DNA of 64,000 bases from Cristatella mucedo. Taxonomy: Eukaryota > Bryozoa > Phylactolaemata > Cristatellidae. Each line of letters begins with the position of its first letter. Position 1 is the first letter of the stretch. The notes below the pieces were generated by a model, which worked only from the letters and a program-made list of their open reading frames with translations, made no database searches and had not been told where the DNA came from. Position numbers and translations under genes: made by a program. The stretch lies in the NCBI GenBank assembly GCA_009760855.2, contig WPIO01000323.1, positions 24,980 to 88,979 of the forward strand, in the 5' to 3' direction. Positions 21,101 through 32,385 of this stretch are shown here, piece by piece.

Positions 21101-22085
21101 TGGTTTTTGCACGAAACTCTGCGATGCTGTGATCGCGAAACGCATACATGTGTGTATTACGATCGAGGGTCTTATTTTAATGCTCTCCCTGTCAAAGCAG
21201 CTTTCGGTGATAATGCACAACCCATAAAACGTTCACATATGCATCGAAGCTGCTTAGAAGCGCTGCCGAGTAAGAGCAGTCAAAAAAGTGAGCAGCATAA
21301 TGTGGTATCGTTGGACAGCTGTGGATGCCAAGCCGTTGTCTTCAGCTGTAGCGAAGAAAGTGCTGAGGAAATTTGTATGCTCCGATTTTCACATTCAAAA
21401 GAATGTCAGCTGTCAAAAACTGTCATTTAGCGAGAGAAATTGATAGATTGTTCGCCGACTACGGTCGGCTTGTTTGGGTCTCGGTGGGCCGGAATGGTTA
21501 TTAGATGATCTAATTGGCCATTGAGAGGGCCTGCATGTCGCGGAACATAACGCAAGATTCTCCGTGCCCGGGTAAGCTGAAACTGGCGACACAACTACCA
21601 TTGGTTTGACACAGCTCATTCCTAGCTAGCCATTTTGCAGACATTTTCCATTATTCGCTGTTCTTTTTACTCGACCCAAATTAAATTCCAATTGCTTAGT
21701 AAGGTATTTGTAAAATAATTGTAGTAGCAGCGCGTGATTCCATGGTCGTAACCATTTTGCCATTGAGGCAGACGTTCAGTATGCTGACTTGAAAAGATGC
21801 AAGCCAAGTAAAATAAAGTAGAAGCTAATAGTTACTGAGCGATTAGAGCAAAGAGTTGAACCAAAACTTTTATTTCAAGCATCAGAGAGCCGAGCCTCCT
21901 ACAGATAGATATTGGAATAGGAAGTACCAAACTTGTATTCACAATACAAAAATTGCATTTGAACTCATATTTCTTTATAAAAAAGTCTTTTATTAGTCGT
22001 GTGGTCAATATTTTAAGGATATTGCTTGATAGACTTCTAAGAGCGTGACAAAATCTGAAACTTTAGCAAGCTTACAAAGAGTCAG
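21101..22085. other. Unassigned sequence
   Basis: A 107-codon plus-strand frame at 21107-21430 begins just after the SINE2 end; it is Cys- and Ser-rich with no known domain and could be an exon or chance. The rest is AT-rich and featureless. Confidence 0.35.
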
Positions 22086-22089
22086 CTCT

Positions 22090-23255
22090 CACATCAGCCA
22101 CGATACGAGTCCTTGCCTTAGTGGATTAAACTAGGGCACTTTGTGCAGACCCTGCTCCTAGGCCACCTAGCTCAGGTTAGAATGGAACTTTGTGAAGACG
22201 TGGTTAATAGGCGGACCGACTGATATGCTTGCCTTAGTAGGTTCAACTGGGATATCAAGTTCAAACCTGGCTTCAAGTCCACCTATGGGCGTGTCATCGT
22301 CATCACTTGGTTCCGCCCCCCAGCCGACGCTCCATCCACCGGCCAAGTGCCCTCCTTGTCGGCACGTGACATGTTCCTTGCAGCCAATTCACTTTCTGCC
22401 TGTGCGTTGGCCTGTATGCACGCTATCTACACTCTCCTCTCTTATCACGATGTGCTCCGGAGCTACACGCACGACGGCTACTACATCAGTATGTACGCTT
22501 GCTCGCTTGTGTTGCCCGCATGCGGTACAATACAGCCGTCGTCCACAGCGAAGCACCTCGCTCGTGGGGGCTTCGCTCCGCCATCGTGCTCGAACAAGCC
22601 CCTACTCACCTAGCTCAGGTTAGAATGGATCTTTGTTCAGACTATGCGGTCAGGCTGTGCACTGACCAATTTGCCTCAGTTGATAAAGAGCGAAAGGATG
22701 GCGAGGGGGTGCAGAAGCTAATAGGTTACTAGCGAAAATGATTAAGCCTGAGTACGGACGCCAAGAGGTGGGTCCGACAAAATAGTAGCTTCGCATGAGT
22801 CTAGGAGTTTACAGGAGAGCGAATAAAAGGGAGACAATGGACAGAGCTCGGGGCTGCAGCTTCAGTAGTTAATACAACAGACAACGCTCGAGAGCACGAG
22901 AATTCGAAGCAACGGCAGCAAAGTGCAATTGAGACTGCTCAGTTGTATTCTACCGGCTACTCGGCTACTCGTATCTTAGGGTGTTGTAGTGGTCTGCATT
23001 TGGGGTCGAAACCATCGCTAGCAATCGCAGGCACACGGTAGGTTAATGTACCTGGGCTTCGGAAGTTCGCGTAGGTAACTCCGTGAGTATGGTGGGCACC
23101 GAATAAAGCGGTAGCACCCGCGCGTAACCACAACTGACCGTTCCTCAATAACTTTTCGCTTCCGGCGCTCAGTTGTGATCATGTGTTTTTAACCACAATA
23201 CAGCACTGCATCGCGAAGTCGACCGGTACTGCACCAAGGACGAATGATTGCGTGG
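22090..23255 (+). mobile_element. Dispersed repeat R1, copy 3, with internal direct repeat
   Basis: R1 landmarks: CTCAGGTTAGAATGGAAC near 22170 and again CTCAGGTTAGAATGGATC near 22612, AATAAAAGGGAGACAATGG near 22824, CTCGGGGCTGCAGCTTCAG near 22847, CATCGCTAGCAATCGCAGG near 23013 and GTTTTTAACCACAATACAGC near 23188. The 5' flank GCCACGATACGAG also occurs before copy 1 (GCCTCGATACGAG). Between the two R1 starts is about 440 bp of GC-rich sequence with frames of 143, 88 and 77 codons and no recognisable domain. Confidence 0.6.
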
Positions 23256-25798
23256 TTAAGACGTTTGCAATCTGAGGCAATGAGTCTAGCAAGAACTGCA
23301 AATCTACAAAATTTCTCTGCTAGCTAGATTGACGGCCAAAGATTCCGCTGCACGTTCAGCTTGAACAGTGAACCGCCTTATATAATCTTAGCCTCCTCAT
23401 CGCTACTTCCTGATTTCCTGTTGGATCATTTGGTGCTCACCAGCCTCGATGCTGCTCCCGGGTATATTGATATTCGTGGCATATCAGTTTTAGTTATTGA
23501 ATGTGCACATTCGATGGCATTTGCTCTGCTGCCCTTTGAAAAATTGAATCAGAAACTCATGCCTTTTAGCTTTTTGTAGGTGTTTGGTTTTGTTGGCATA
23601 GTAAAAGGTCTGTGACTGCGATAAAAGAGTTTTCCAATATCATACGATCAAGATCAAGGATAATGGATAGAAAAATCCCAAATCTAAACCAGGTGGGGTT
23701 TTTATGTCGTGAATTGTACTATACCGCAGTGAGTGGCAACATCTTTTGCTTAGATTTTAACAGGTATCAGGCGAAGCTTGAGTCGGTGGGCACTTTAGCC
23801 TGTCGGTCGCAAAACACCAGCCTCCAACAGATATACTTGTGTTGTTGAGGGCTTGTGCTTTGCTGATGGAGAGGCTAATAAGCAACATACAAAACGATAC
23901 TGATAACGTTAACGATACGCAATGCTGCCGTCTTCGCATCTTCCATAGTTTTCTTGGTGGTAAATGTCAATTAAGGATTGAGATCCAGTGCTGGTTTGTG
24001 GAAACTGATTAGTCTAAAAGCTTAGTGCTCATCATAGACACGCTTTTCTGCAGTGATTTCTAGCAAATTTTAGCGTCTTACTGCAAAGACGTGAAGACAC
24101 GTGAGCAATGAGTTACAACATGGTGTCACAAACGTTAAGAAATTATTTCACCCATGCTTATGAACAATGTGGCTTTGATATCATTATCTAAGCAATCAAA
24201 AACTCTATAGAACTGGTACATAGCTGCAAGTAGGCAGAGATGATGCCAGATCGAGCCGAAACAGGATAATGTCCAAACGTAACATGGAGCCCATATTCTA
24301 TACCAACTCTAAGCGAAATATTTAGATCGGGCCGGGTCTGAGGTTTACATTTTCAATTTCCAGGTGACAGGTGACACTAGATTTATCTGTATAGTTTGAA
24401 TACTTGGTTTTTAAAAGCTTAGTTGGATAGCTCATTTATCAGTAAAGATAATTTGAATGCAAAAGTTCACACACATGTTCAAGTATGGTTGGTTGCTAAA
24501 AATGTTGTATACGTCAACCTAAAAATGCAGGTGCAAGGGCACCTACTTGCAACTAGATCATATCCGTGACACATCACAGGGAAATTCAATTTGATAATAA
24601 ATTAAAGATCGTGCATATTGGCATACAGGTTCGCAAAGACTTGGCCCCAATGATTAACCAGAAATTCCTACAGCTGGTAAGAGTTACCATCCCTGTCAGG
24701 CTTTTCATTTGCATCCATTCCACGGAGAAGCAGTCTTTGAAGCTTTTGGTTTGGTATATATATAAAAAAAAAACATTGCTCATCAATATCTTATAATGCA
24801 ATGCATAATTAGTGCCTGATTCAGCTACAATGTGAGGGTTGTGGCTAATTATGTACGTTCGTAAATTATCGCCCCTCTCGATATTTTGACGGGACGAAAC
24901 TCCTAGCTGAACCATCTCAGTAATACCAGATAAAGACCAACACGAACCAGATAAATACTAGATAAAGACCAACATGAAAGTCTACGCGTGACATCTCCGA
25001 CGAGTGTTTACGGTCTTTAGTTTTCACATTCAATATTATATCCGACAATAAGGCGCAAGTACCTAAAAATCATAAAGAAAGTGAGCCGTTTGACAGCTTT
25101 ACTAGAGCAATTGAACGAATGAGTCGTTTACCCGCCCAACGTGCTCTGCAGATCCTAGCTTCAAACCAAAAGATCGGTTCGCTGCTTCAGAAATAACGAC
25201 ACTAAGAGTGCCCATCCACGACCGGAGACATTTTGACGTAGACAATGATTTTTCAAGTGCGGGCTGCTTAAACGTAACTGTATCTGGAAGAATGTGATTA
25301 TACATAGACAAATACATACTTGTGCAGCACCTTACAATACCCAGCTATAGCATTACCAGTGTGAATGGCTGACAGAATTGTCTCGTTAATAGGACGGTTT
25401 GATTAACTAAGGATGACTACCTCGTGCAGTGTGCTGTGAAGACTGTTTTACTGATCGAATATAATTTTGAACTTCTTTGAGTATCTTTGTCGTTGAATAA
25501 AGCCTAAAAGCATAAATAAATGATAGAATAGGAATACGTAGCACTGAAAATGCGAACTCTGTCAGTAAAGAGTTAATTTCGGATGATTAAAAGACGCATT
25601 TTCTCAAACACAGAAGACCCTATGTTTTCTCTTAGTTCCTGATTGCAGTTGGCTGTAAGTGATTACATCCCTAAGGAGTCAAACCCATGACCTAGGTGGA
25701 TAGATTTAAGCATTAAAATTTCGAGCTAAATAAATTTCGTATAACGTGACCTAGCGATGGCAATAACCAGTAACATTCCACCAAAGCTGACATCGCAG
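23256..25798. other. Unassigned sequence
   Basis: Frames of 60-109 codons on both strands (for example 23361-23579, 23612-23848, and 24915-24586 on minus) show no known domain. A B-box-like CATGGGTTTGACTCC is present on the minus strand near 25690, without a convincing A box. Confidence 0.35.
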
Positions 25799-25799
25799 G

Positions 25800-25828
25800 G
25801 ATTATCTACCGTACACGGTAGGATAATC
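25800..25828. repeat. Small hairpin
   Basis: GATTATCTACCGT and ACGGTAGGATAATC are inverted copies with one unpaired base and a very short loop. No function assigned. Confidence 0.7.
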
Positions 25829-25899
25829 TTGCAGGCTTATAACCCGATTCAATTCGCAAGTTGATTATATCAAAATTCAGTTGATTAGCTTATGATTCA

Positions 25900-26930
25900 C
25901 GGTGTCCACATGGCCTCTGTGAGTTCAGTGACTTTTGAACCTACGACGACTGACAATATGACCATTGGCCTGTACAAACCGGCCTATTCGACAATTGATC
26001 TATATACCATCTGGTCTGCAACTATTGGACCTACAAAAACTGGCCTGCAATAACTGGCATATACGACAATTGATCTATATGTACATTAAAAAAATAATAC
26101 ACAATATTTTTATTTACTAAATTGATACACACAGTCAATAATGAATTCATGACTGACTGAAATTTTTAATATTTATGCAACCGAATTATCAGTAAAACAA
26201 TTTCGTTTCTCCTATAAGTGTCAAAAAACGTTCATTATGCTTTAGATAAATTCGATCCTAATTTTACTGTAACTTCTCAACTAACTATGCGACAAATATG
26301 CAATGGCACGCAGAAAAGTTAGAACATTTGTGCGACTGTAACTTTCAACAGCCTGTCAAACTTTTTCGGAAATCTCACGTTATCTCTTTGCTTGGGCAAC
26401 GAGAACGCCAGTACTGCCTTGCAAAACTAGGCAGTCTGCTTACTTCGGTCAATGAGAAGCCCTTTCAGAAATGCCCACATCGTCGGATGATGGCACTAGA
26501 ACAATGCTTGGACCCAGTAATGCCACACCTCTACTGCATTGATACACCGTCTACTGACGCCCCATACTATATATCGCAATAGCCTTTCCACACTCGGAAA
26601 TTCCGTACTGTATCGCCAACTCCATGATTTATCAATATATTTATGTTCAACAATTACTAAAATCACAAATTATCAATTCTATTCATTCATACTAGTGGAT
26701 ATCCAATCCTCATAATAGTCTTTAATCTAATTTATATGTACATGTATAGCCTAATTTGATCAAATGAAACCGAGCTTCACCAGTTTTACTTGTATTCCCT
26801 ATTTCTGATCGTATAGCCACTTGTCAAAGATCAGTTGTCCTATATAATAATTGTCGTATTGGCCGGTTGGAACAGACCAATTGTCGTATGGCGAGTAGTC
26901 ACAAGTTCAATTGTCGGTACACCCTTTTGT
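25900..26930. mobile_element. 1-kb element with long inverted, internally repetitive ends
   Basis: Left arm (about 25935-26005) contains ACCATTGGCCTGTACAAACC, GGCCTATTCGACAATTGATC. The reverse complement of the right arm (about 26846-26913) contains ACAATTGGTCTGTTCCAACC, GGCCAATACGACAATTATTA. They align for about 70 bp at roughly 70% identity. CGACAATTG recurs two to three times in each arm (for example 25989, 26063, and on minus 26915, 26887, 26855). The interior is AT-rich; its only frame (94 codons, 26298-26582) has no transposase motif. It fits a non-autonomous DNA transposon with subterminal repeats. Target-site duplication not identified. Confidence 0.6.
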
Positions 26931-28268
26931 ATCTGACATTTGCACCAGTTTTTAGCAATTGCTAAGGTTTTGTGCCTGGTCAAATTTAGAAGCTAGCAAA
27001 GAATTTAGTAGCAGATGGTCATCATGATTTAGATCCTGATGTTGGACTGCACCTTTGACATGTAAGCGAAATTGAACCTGTAGTCAGGATATGAAAGCTA
27101 TGCACTACGAGCGTGTAGATAATAAAGTCATGCTCGTAGCGTATGGTTTTCGGAAACTGACGAACGTATTAAAGGCAAATTAAAATATTGTGCGAATATG
27201 AATTTTTGAAACTCTGCTAGTTTCTTCCGTGTAAACCTTGACGTTTTTAAGGCAGGACTGGTTTTAGTCTTTCTGAAATTGCGGATTGGGAGTTTAGAAC
27301 CAAGTGAATTTTTTAATAATGAAATATATCGCAGGACGATGAATATTAGACTCGTTTCAAGAGACAACTAAATATCTCCGATGTACAGTTATGGACTTCT
27401 AAGAGCCTTAATTCCTTAAATATCTCTCTAGACCAACAGTCACTTTTGTGAACGAGGAAGGCACCACTTGATGTGAGACGGATCCATGAAATTGAACTTG
27501 TACATTAAAGCTTCAGCTAGAAAGCAGCCTATAGTTGTCATGTGGTCTGTAGACTTTTGACCGATCTTAAAATTAGAGCCTCATTGGCTATAGTAAATGC
27601 AAGCAAGATTGCAGTGTACATGAATGAATTTTATAATAAGCATCAAAGTTTTATTTATAAAAATTCACACTTTTAGTTTTTGGATTTCTTTGTCATTATT
27701 TTCTGGGCTCATGTCTATTGCTTTTTTTCATCTTTTACAGCACGAAATTGCTAAGAAATTAGCGGTTTCCTCTGTAAAATGTTCACTGCCATGTCACCGT
27801 TGTCTTCGGTTACGAGCAGGTTTATATGGATGCAACTTGCACGAGATTTCCTGGATGTTAAACTATTGCTAAACATGGATGCCAGGTCCAGCAGCCAAGC
27901 GGATCACTTTGGAAAACTCTGTATAAGTCAATATAAGTCAGTACTTTGGTATTTACTACTTGCGAAATAAAAGCTCATGCGAAAAAGTCGGGAATATGCT
28001 TTGCCTGTCGTGAATTCTCCCATTTCCACCTGCAAATCTCTTTTGGACCTAATGAGGCTTCTAATTAGTAAAGACGCATTTTGAAGGTTCCAGCAAGATA
28101 TTCCCTCGCCTCAATATAATTTCAATATAACTTTGAGTCTTTGCAAACACCTGCCAAAAACTGGTGGAGGTAGAAAGGCGAAGCACAGTAACTGATTCAA
28201 ATATGCTGCCTCGATGCAAGCCGGCGGGCAGATCGTGTTTGCTACACAGAGCACGAATACCTTAATCT
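26931..28268. other. Unassigned sequence
   Basis: AT-rich; frames of 60-80 codons at 27367-27128 (minus) and 27624-27970 (plus) without recognised features. Confidence 0.35.
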
Positions 28269-28269
28269 G

Positions 28270-28402
28270 CCTCGCTGGTTTGGCCCAGCAGTTGAGGTGT
28301 TTTTCTCAGACCAAGGCCTGGCCGAAGTTATTGGCTCGAGCCCGTGGCATATTTAGAGCGCCTGAATGACAAAGACCTCTTAGGACATTCAACAAATGAA
28401 TT
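28270..28402 (+). mobile_element. SINE1 copy a, tRNA-derived
   Basis: CTCGCTGGTTTGGCCCAGCA, CAGACCAAGGCCTGGCCGAA and TTGGCTCGAGCCCGTGG correspond to the head and B box of copy b at 40.4 kb. The tail is decayed but GAGCGCCTGAATGACAAAG and ACAAATGAATTA remain. Confidence 0.7.
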
Positions 28403-29528
28403 AAAATTATAAGGATTTTATATTTACTTCTTAAGTGGAAACTTTAGGTGTCACTTTCATTGCAACGGATTGGCTCAGCATATTTTTTTCAGGTAGCAGC
28501 CACACTGTAAGAATTTGTTCGAGGCTACTGTAGAAAATACCGAATATATCTTGAACTAGTCAATGAAAATGAAAAAGCTAGAGATGCTCTTACATTCTGA
28601 GGAACGTGGACTTGGGTGTTTGCCGACCTAGGTAGTGAGTCACAACTGAGGTTTGTCCCCCATCTAAACTTACGAAGGCACATATCATATAAGCACGAGC
28701 TTTAGCACCAAGAGTCGGTCTCATAAAGTGCTATTGAAGTATGAACGCCGAGGCTGAATAAAGACTCCGATCAAAAGCGAACCATCTAAGTATAGGCATG
28801 GACAGAACCCATATTCGTCATATCATCGAATCAATTCGAGCCCCCAATTAACGTTCTGACCACAGCTTAAATCATTCAATCAAGGTATACAGAAAGTATC
28901 GCGAAACCGCTATTTGGAAAATACAAGGGTGGCACTTGGACTTAATTTTAGTCGTAGATTCGGCAGGTCCGCTGGCAATCAACCGTATAGCTAAAGCACC
29001 CGAGTCAGTGTGCCTTCAATCAACATCACATGCAGTGAAAGCCATGCGTTCCGATGCATCCTTCCAAAACCTGAAACTCATTAATGACTGACATCATGGT
29101 GGTCACTGATTTGACCTGACGGCATTTTTAAGAAATTCAATGCTTACGTTATTATCACTACGTTTGCATTCTCTAACTGGGCGCATTATTAAGAACCAGT
29201 TGAAATAATTCCTTTCCATCATGTTTAAGATGTATGTACACGAAATATAATTTCCCTAGAGTTTCAAACTAATAGTTTAATTATTTAGATCGCATTTATT
29301 TTATAGGTTCAAAAGAGAGCTAGGTTTTTTCTCGACACTACCTACTCTTACAAGAAAACAATCAATAGGTAATTGATTATTTGTTACAGCTGTTGCAGAA
29401 AGCAAACATTATGCGAAGAGCGAATGAGTAGGAAAAAGTGCACGCTTGACAAAATACGGAGTAAGCTTTTGGTATCGTATATTTAAGAATTGCAAGAAAC
29501 ACCGGGAATCACTGCTTCGGAATAGGGA
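28403..29528. other. Unassigned sequence
   Basis: Nothing recognised on either strand. Confidence 0.4.
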
Positions 29529-29529
29529 C

Positions 29530-29845
29530 TATATGTAATATAATGAAATATATGAAATTTATCTCCGTCTGTAACTCCTCAAAGCCATAAAGACTACGTG
29601 GGAGTCACAGCCTAAGCGGTTTCGGTACGCATATGGTAGCCAACAGACGTCGTCTTACATAACCAAGAGAAAGTGGGAAGCATAGCCGAGTCAGGAGAGC
29701 AGTTGAGGTAGTGAGTAGCGAGGAAGTATCAGCTGAGGACGGCTGAAAATGATGGACCATTGTTGGCAGTGGATTAGTTGTCGTTGCGTAATAATTGTTA
29801 AAGCGCGTTCCACAGTCTAGGGCCTGCAGAGCTAAGCGCCACATG
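29530..29845 (-). mobile_element. LINE family B 3' fragment B5
   Basis: Decayed (TTACA)n-like tail near 29535, the TCTCCGTCTGTAACTCC block at 29561, and coding sequence up to SAGPRLWN (minus, near 29830-29810), the C-terminal motif seen in copy B3. After this point the sequence leaves family B. The fragment includes the start of the 90-bp duplication. Confidence 0.8.
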
Positions 29846-29990
29846 CTCTTGTAACCAAACACTGCATCCGAGGTACAGAGGCAATGAAGCAGAGTTGTTC
29901 CACAGTCTAGGGCCTGCAGAGCTAAGCGCCACATGCTCTTGTAACCAAACACTGCATCCGAGGTACAGAGGCAATGAAGCAGAGTTGTTC
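29811..29990. repeat. Perfect 90-bp tandem duplication
   Basis: Units 29811-29900 and 29901-29990 are identical base for base by eye. Each starts CACAGTCTAGGGCCTGCAGA and ends AGCAGAGTTGTTC. The LINE B part within it (SAGPRLWN on minus) is therefore present twice. Identity of 100% contrasts with the decay of the LINE around it. Confidence 0.97.
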
Positions 29991-31160
29991 GTAAAATGAT
30001 CGTCAGTTGTGCTTCGTTCACTGGGAATCAGCTGCCGAGACAATCGACCAAGAATGCTTAAATAACGAACAGCCTGGTATCTCTTGCCACAGTGGTTCTA
30101 TAATTCCAGAATATTTACCAACTTTTGCCCGCTTCGAGTTGAACCGTTTGGTCTACTTCCTCTTAGCCACAATCTGCTATAAGGTCCAGCTTCCAAAGCA
30201 ACATGTTAGCGGACTACATGCTATCGTCATCACCGTTCACAATTGCTCACGATGACAACGAATCAAATCTACCAGAGTCTTGTTGTTACTGGCCCTTGTT
30301 TCTTGGAGCGAGGGCTTGCTGTTGTTCAGCATACGGCAGACTAATTAAAGGGCGCAGTGAGAGGACGATTAGGTCGGAGCATCAAGGTACAAGAGGAGTT
30401 CGGTACTATGCAGCGGGATCACTTCCGAGCTGGCTCGTGAAAAAGAATCGCCAGGGTCAGGATGGTAGTCACAACCCAGTGCTCTAAAATAGCCACGAGC
30501 CGTAAACGGGTTGGTGGCTAGGAAGTGGCTGATTGTCTTATCTGTCCTTCCTGTTCGCCATAATCTGCCACTACATCGGCCTATCACTCGAACTGGCACT
30601 GCATTGTAATTGTTACATGCGGCACGCTCATCCTGATGAATACCAAAGCAAACTCGTCAAGCGTGATACTGTAGCCGTGTCTATAAGGGTACTGTAGCAC
30701 TATTGGCACGATTGTTGGTAGGCCAAAACGCAGCCTGCTTGGCGTAAGATCCGCCTCTACCGCTAACTATAATTATGAGCCGATGCATACAGACGCAGCC
30801 GGTACCAACCCAAGAAGAAGCTAGTGGCTACTTTGATGACGATAAATGGGTTGCATCTTCAGCTCCATCCAAATATGTGACAGCGAATTGCCCTTTCGGA
30901 TATCCAAGTTTGTTGCAAAAGTGGTCTAACTACTGCTGATCACTTGACGCTAGGGGAGCCTACATAAAGGCACTCTATGACCCAAAAAGCACCAGCCATA
31001 CCCACATGCCGAAGGCTTGGAGAAGTGACACGTGAATGTTTTCTAAAGATCAAAGAACACGAGGAAGAGTTTCATTGCACTTTGGGTATCGTAAGGCTTC
31101 TCAAAATCAATTTCCGACATACAACTGTTCAAAGCATCCGGCAGCATAGACTAGGAAGGC
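29991..31160. other. Unassigned sequence
   Basis: Plus-strand frames of 82 (30007-30255), 94 (30203-30487) and 69 codons (30977-31186) have no known domain. The 94-codon frame contains a run of Cys and aromatic residues but no zinc-finger spacing. Confidence 0.35.
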
Positions 31161-31163
31161 AAT

Positions 31164-32385
31164 ATGATGAGCCGAACGAAGGCTGATTGTGGTAGTGTGG
31201 CGCGAGAGGCGCGATCAGGGGAAAGTGGCGCTGTCTGGCTACAGACAGACACAGCAACCACACCCACTTCCTCTTTTCGGGCCTCGGTGTCACTTTTGCT
31301 GCTTGGCGCTTTTTTCCGTGCCAGGCTAGACCTCCTGCCAGTAGCCGCTGCCAGGGCCAGGTTTGACCCCACGTCGGAGCACCTCTGCCGCAAGGGCTGC
31401 GGTCAGCGTAGTGAGACGCTTACCACACGTCCTGAACAATTGCCCAAGCATGATAGTCGCCATCACAGAACGGCTCGATGCGGTCCTGAACCGGCTCCTG
31501 GAAGCGTTGCCTTGGGCACTGAGGAGACACGCCCGAGTGGACCAGCACCATGAGCTCAACCCGATCCAGCATCGTCGCCCCGACCTTGTCATCGACACGG
31601 GCGCCTACGCGGTAGTGGTCGATGTAGCGGTCCCGGTCAACAATGGCGAGCTTTCGCTGGAGGTGGCTGCCGAAAGGAAGCTCCTCAAATACACCGAGCT
31701 GGTGGATGAGCTTCGCGTCCGAGGACGCCATGTCGAGCACTGCGCCTTCATTGTGGGCTCCCTCAGTGCCTGGCACCCTGAGAACGAGCGGACCCTGGCA
31801 GCCCTCAGGGTGAGCCAGCCCACCGCAGGCTTCTCAGGAAGCTCTGTGTAGCGGCCGCCATTAATGGATCGGCCAGGGTCTGGCTGCGATTTGTGGGTAC
31901 CGCAGACTGCCCACAAGAGGGAGTGCGGCCGTCTCATGAGCCGCCTGCGCCTGGAGACGATGAGGCCTCGCCCATGACGCACTGGACGGACGCCCACCTA
32001 TCTCTGGATCGGAAAGGCATGGAGGAGAGCCCGAGACTACACCATCCGGGATAGCACCCCTCCAGAGTCCAGCCGGCTCGGTAGAGAGTGACATCCGCGC
32101 GAGAGCTCCAGAGAGAGCCAGACAGCCACAGCCAGTAAGGCTCAGTGGCGCCGCCCTACAATGAGCGGCGGCTCAGTACACTGCGGCGCGCCCTCCCGCG
32201 TCGCGCGACCGTGGCCGAGCCTGTGAGGAGGGCTACCCCGATCAGGCTTGGGGTGCCCCAGCAAGCGCGTGCGACACCTGAGGTCCGGCCACCTCCAGAT
32301 TGCGATGCTGGTCCCAACCGAGATGTGTCTCGGAGGACCTAGGCCGATCATGTACCCCAACAGCTGTTAAATAAAAACCATGTGA
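31164..32385 (+). mobile_element. R2/NeSL-type LINE 3' fragment RLE-2
   Basis: A GC-rich block with sharp GC contrast to its flanks. It holds the C-terminal Cys-His motif and restriction-like endonuclease of the element, then several hundred bases of GC-rich 3' sequence ending near AAATAAAAACCATG at about 32370. There is no reverse transcriptase, so the copy is 5'-truncated. It is the best preserved endonuclease of the three copies in the window. Confidence 0.8.
31305..31851 (+). pseudogene. Cys-His motif and restriction-like endonuclease (RLE-2)
   Basis: The first part (frame of 31164-31553) has LLPVAAARARFDPTSEHLCR and CRKGCGQRSETL. A frameshift near 31423 moves the continuation to the frame that starts at 31363: HVLNNC (residues 22-27), VAITERLDAVLNRLLEALP, RRPDLVIDTG (Pro-Asp at 73-74), VVVDVAVPVNN (Asp at 87), then AAERKLLKYTEL with Lys106 and Lys109-Tyr110. 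C..C...H...C followed by a PD-(D/E)xK-like nuclease is the C-terminus of R2/NeSL/Hero LINEs, which nicks the target DNA for priming. The nuclease residues are all present here; only the frameshift separates it from the Cys pair. AFIVGSLSAWHPEN matches the downstream VGxLGxWDPxN block. Confidence 0.85.

Noticed and set aside
31420-31776. 118-codon minus-strand frame
   Set aside because: Antisense to the endonuclease of RLE-2; no domain of its own.
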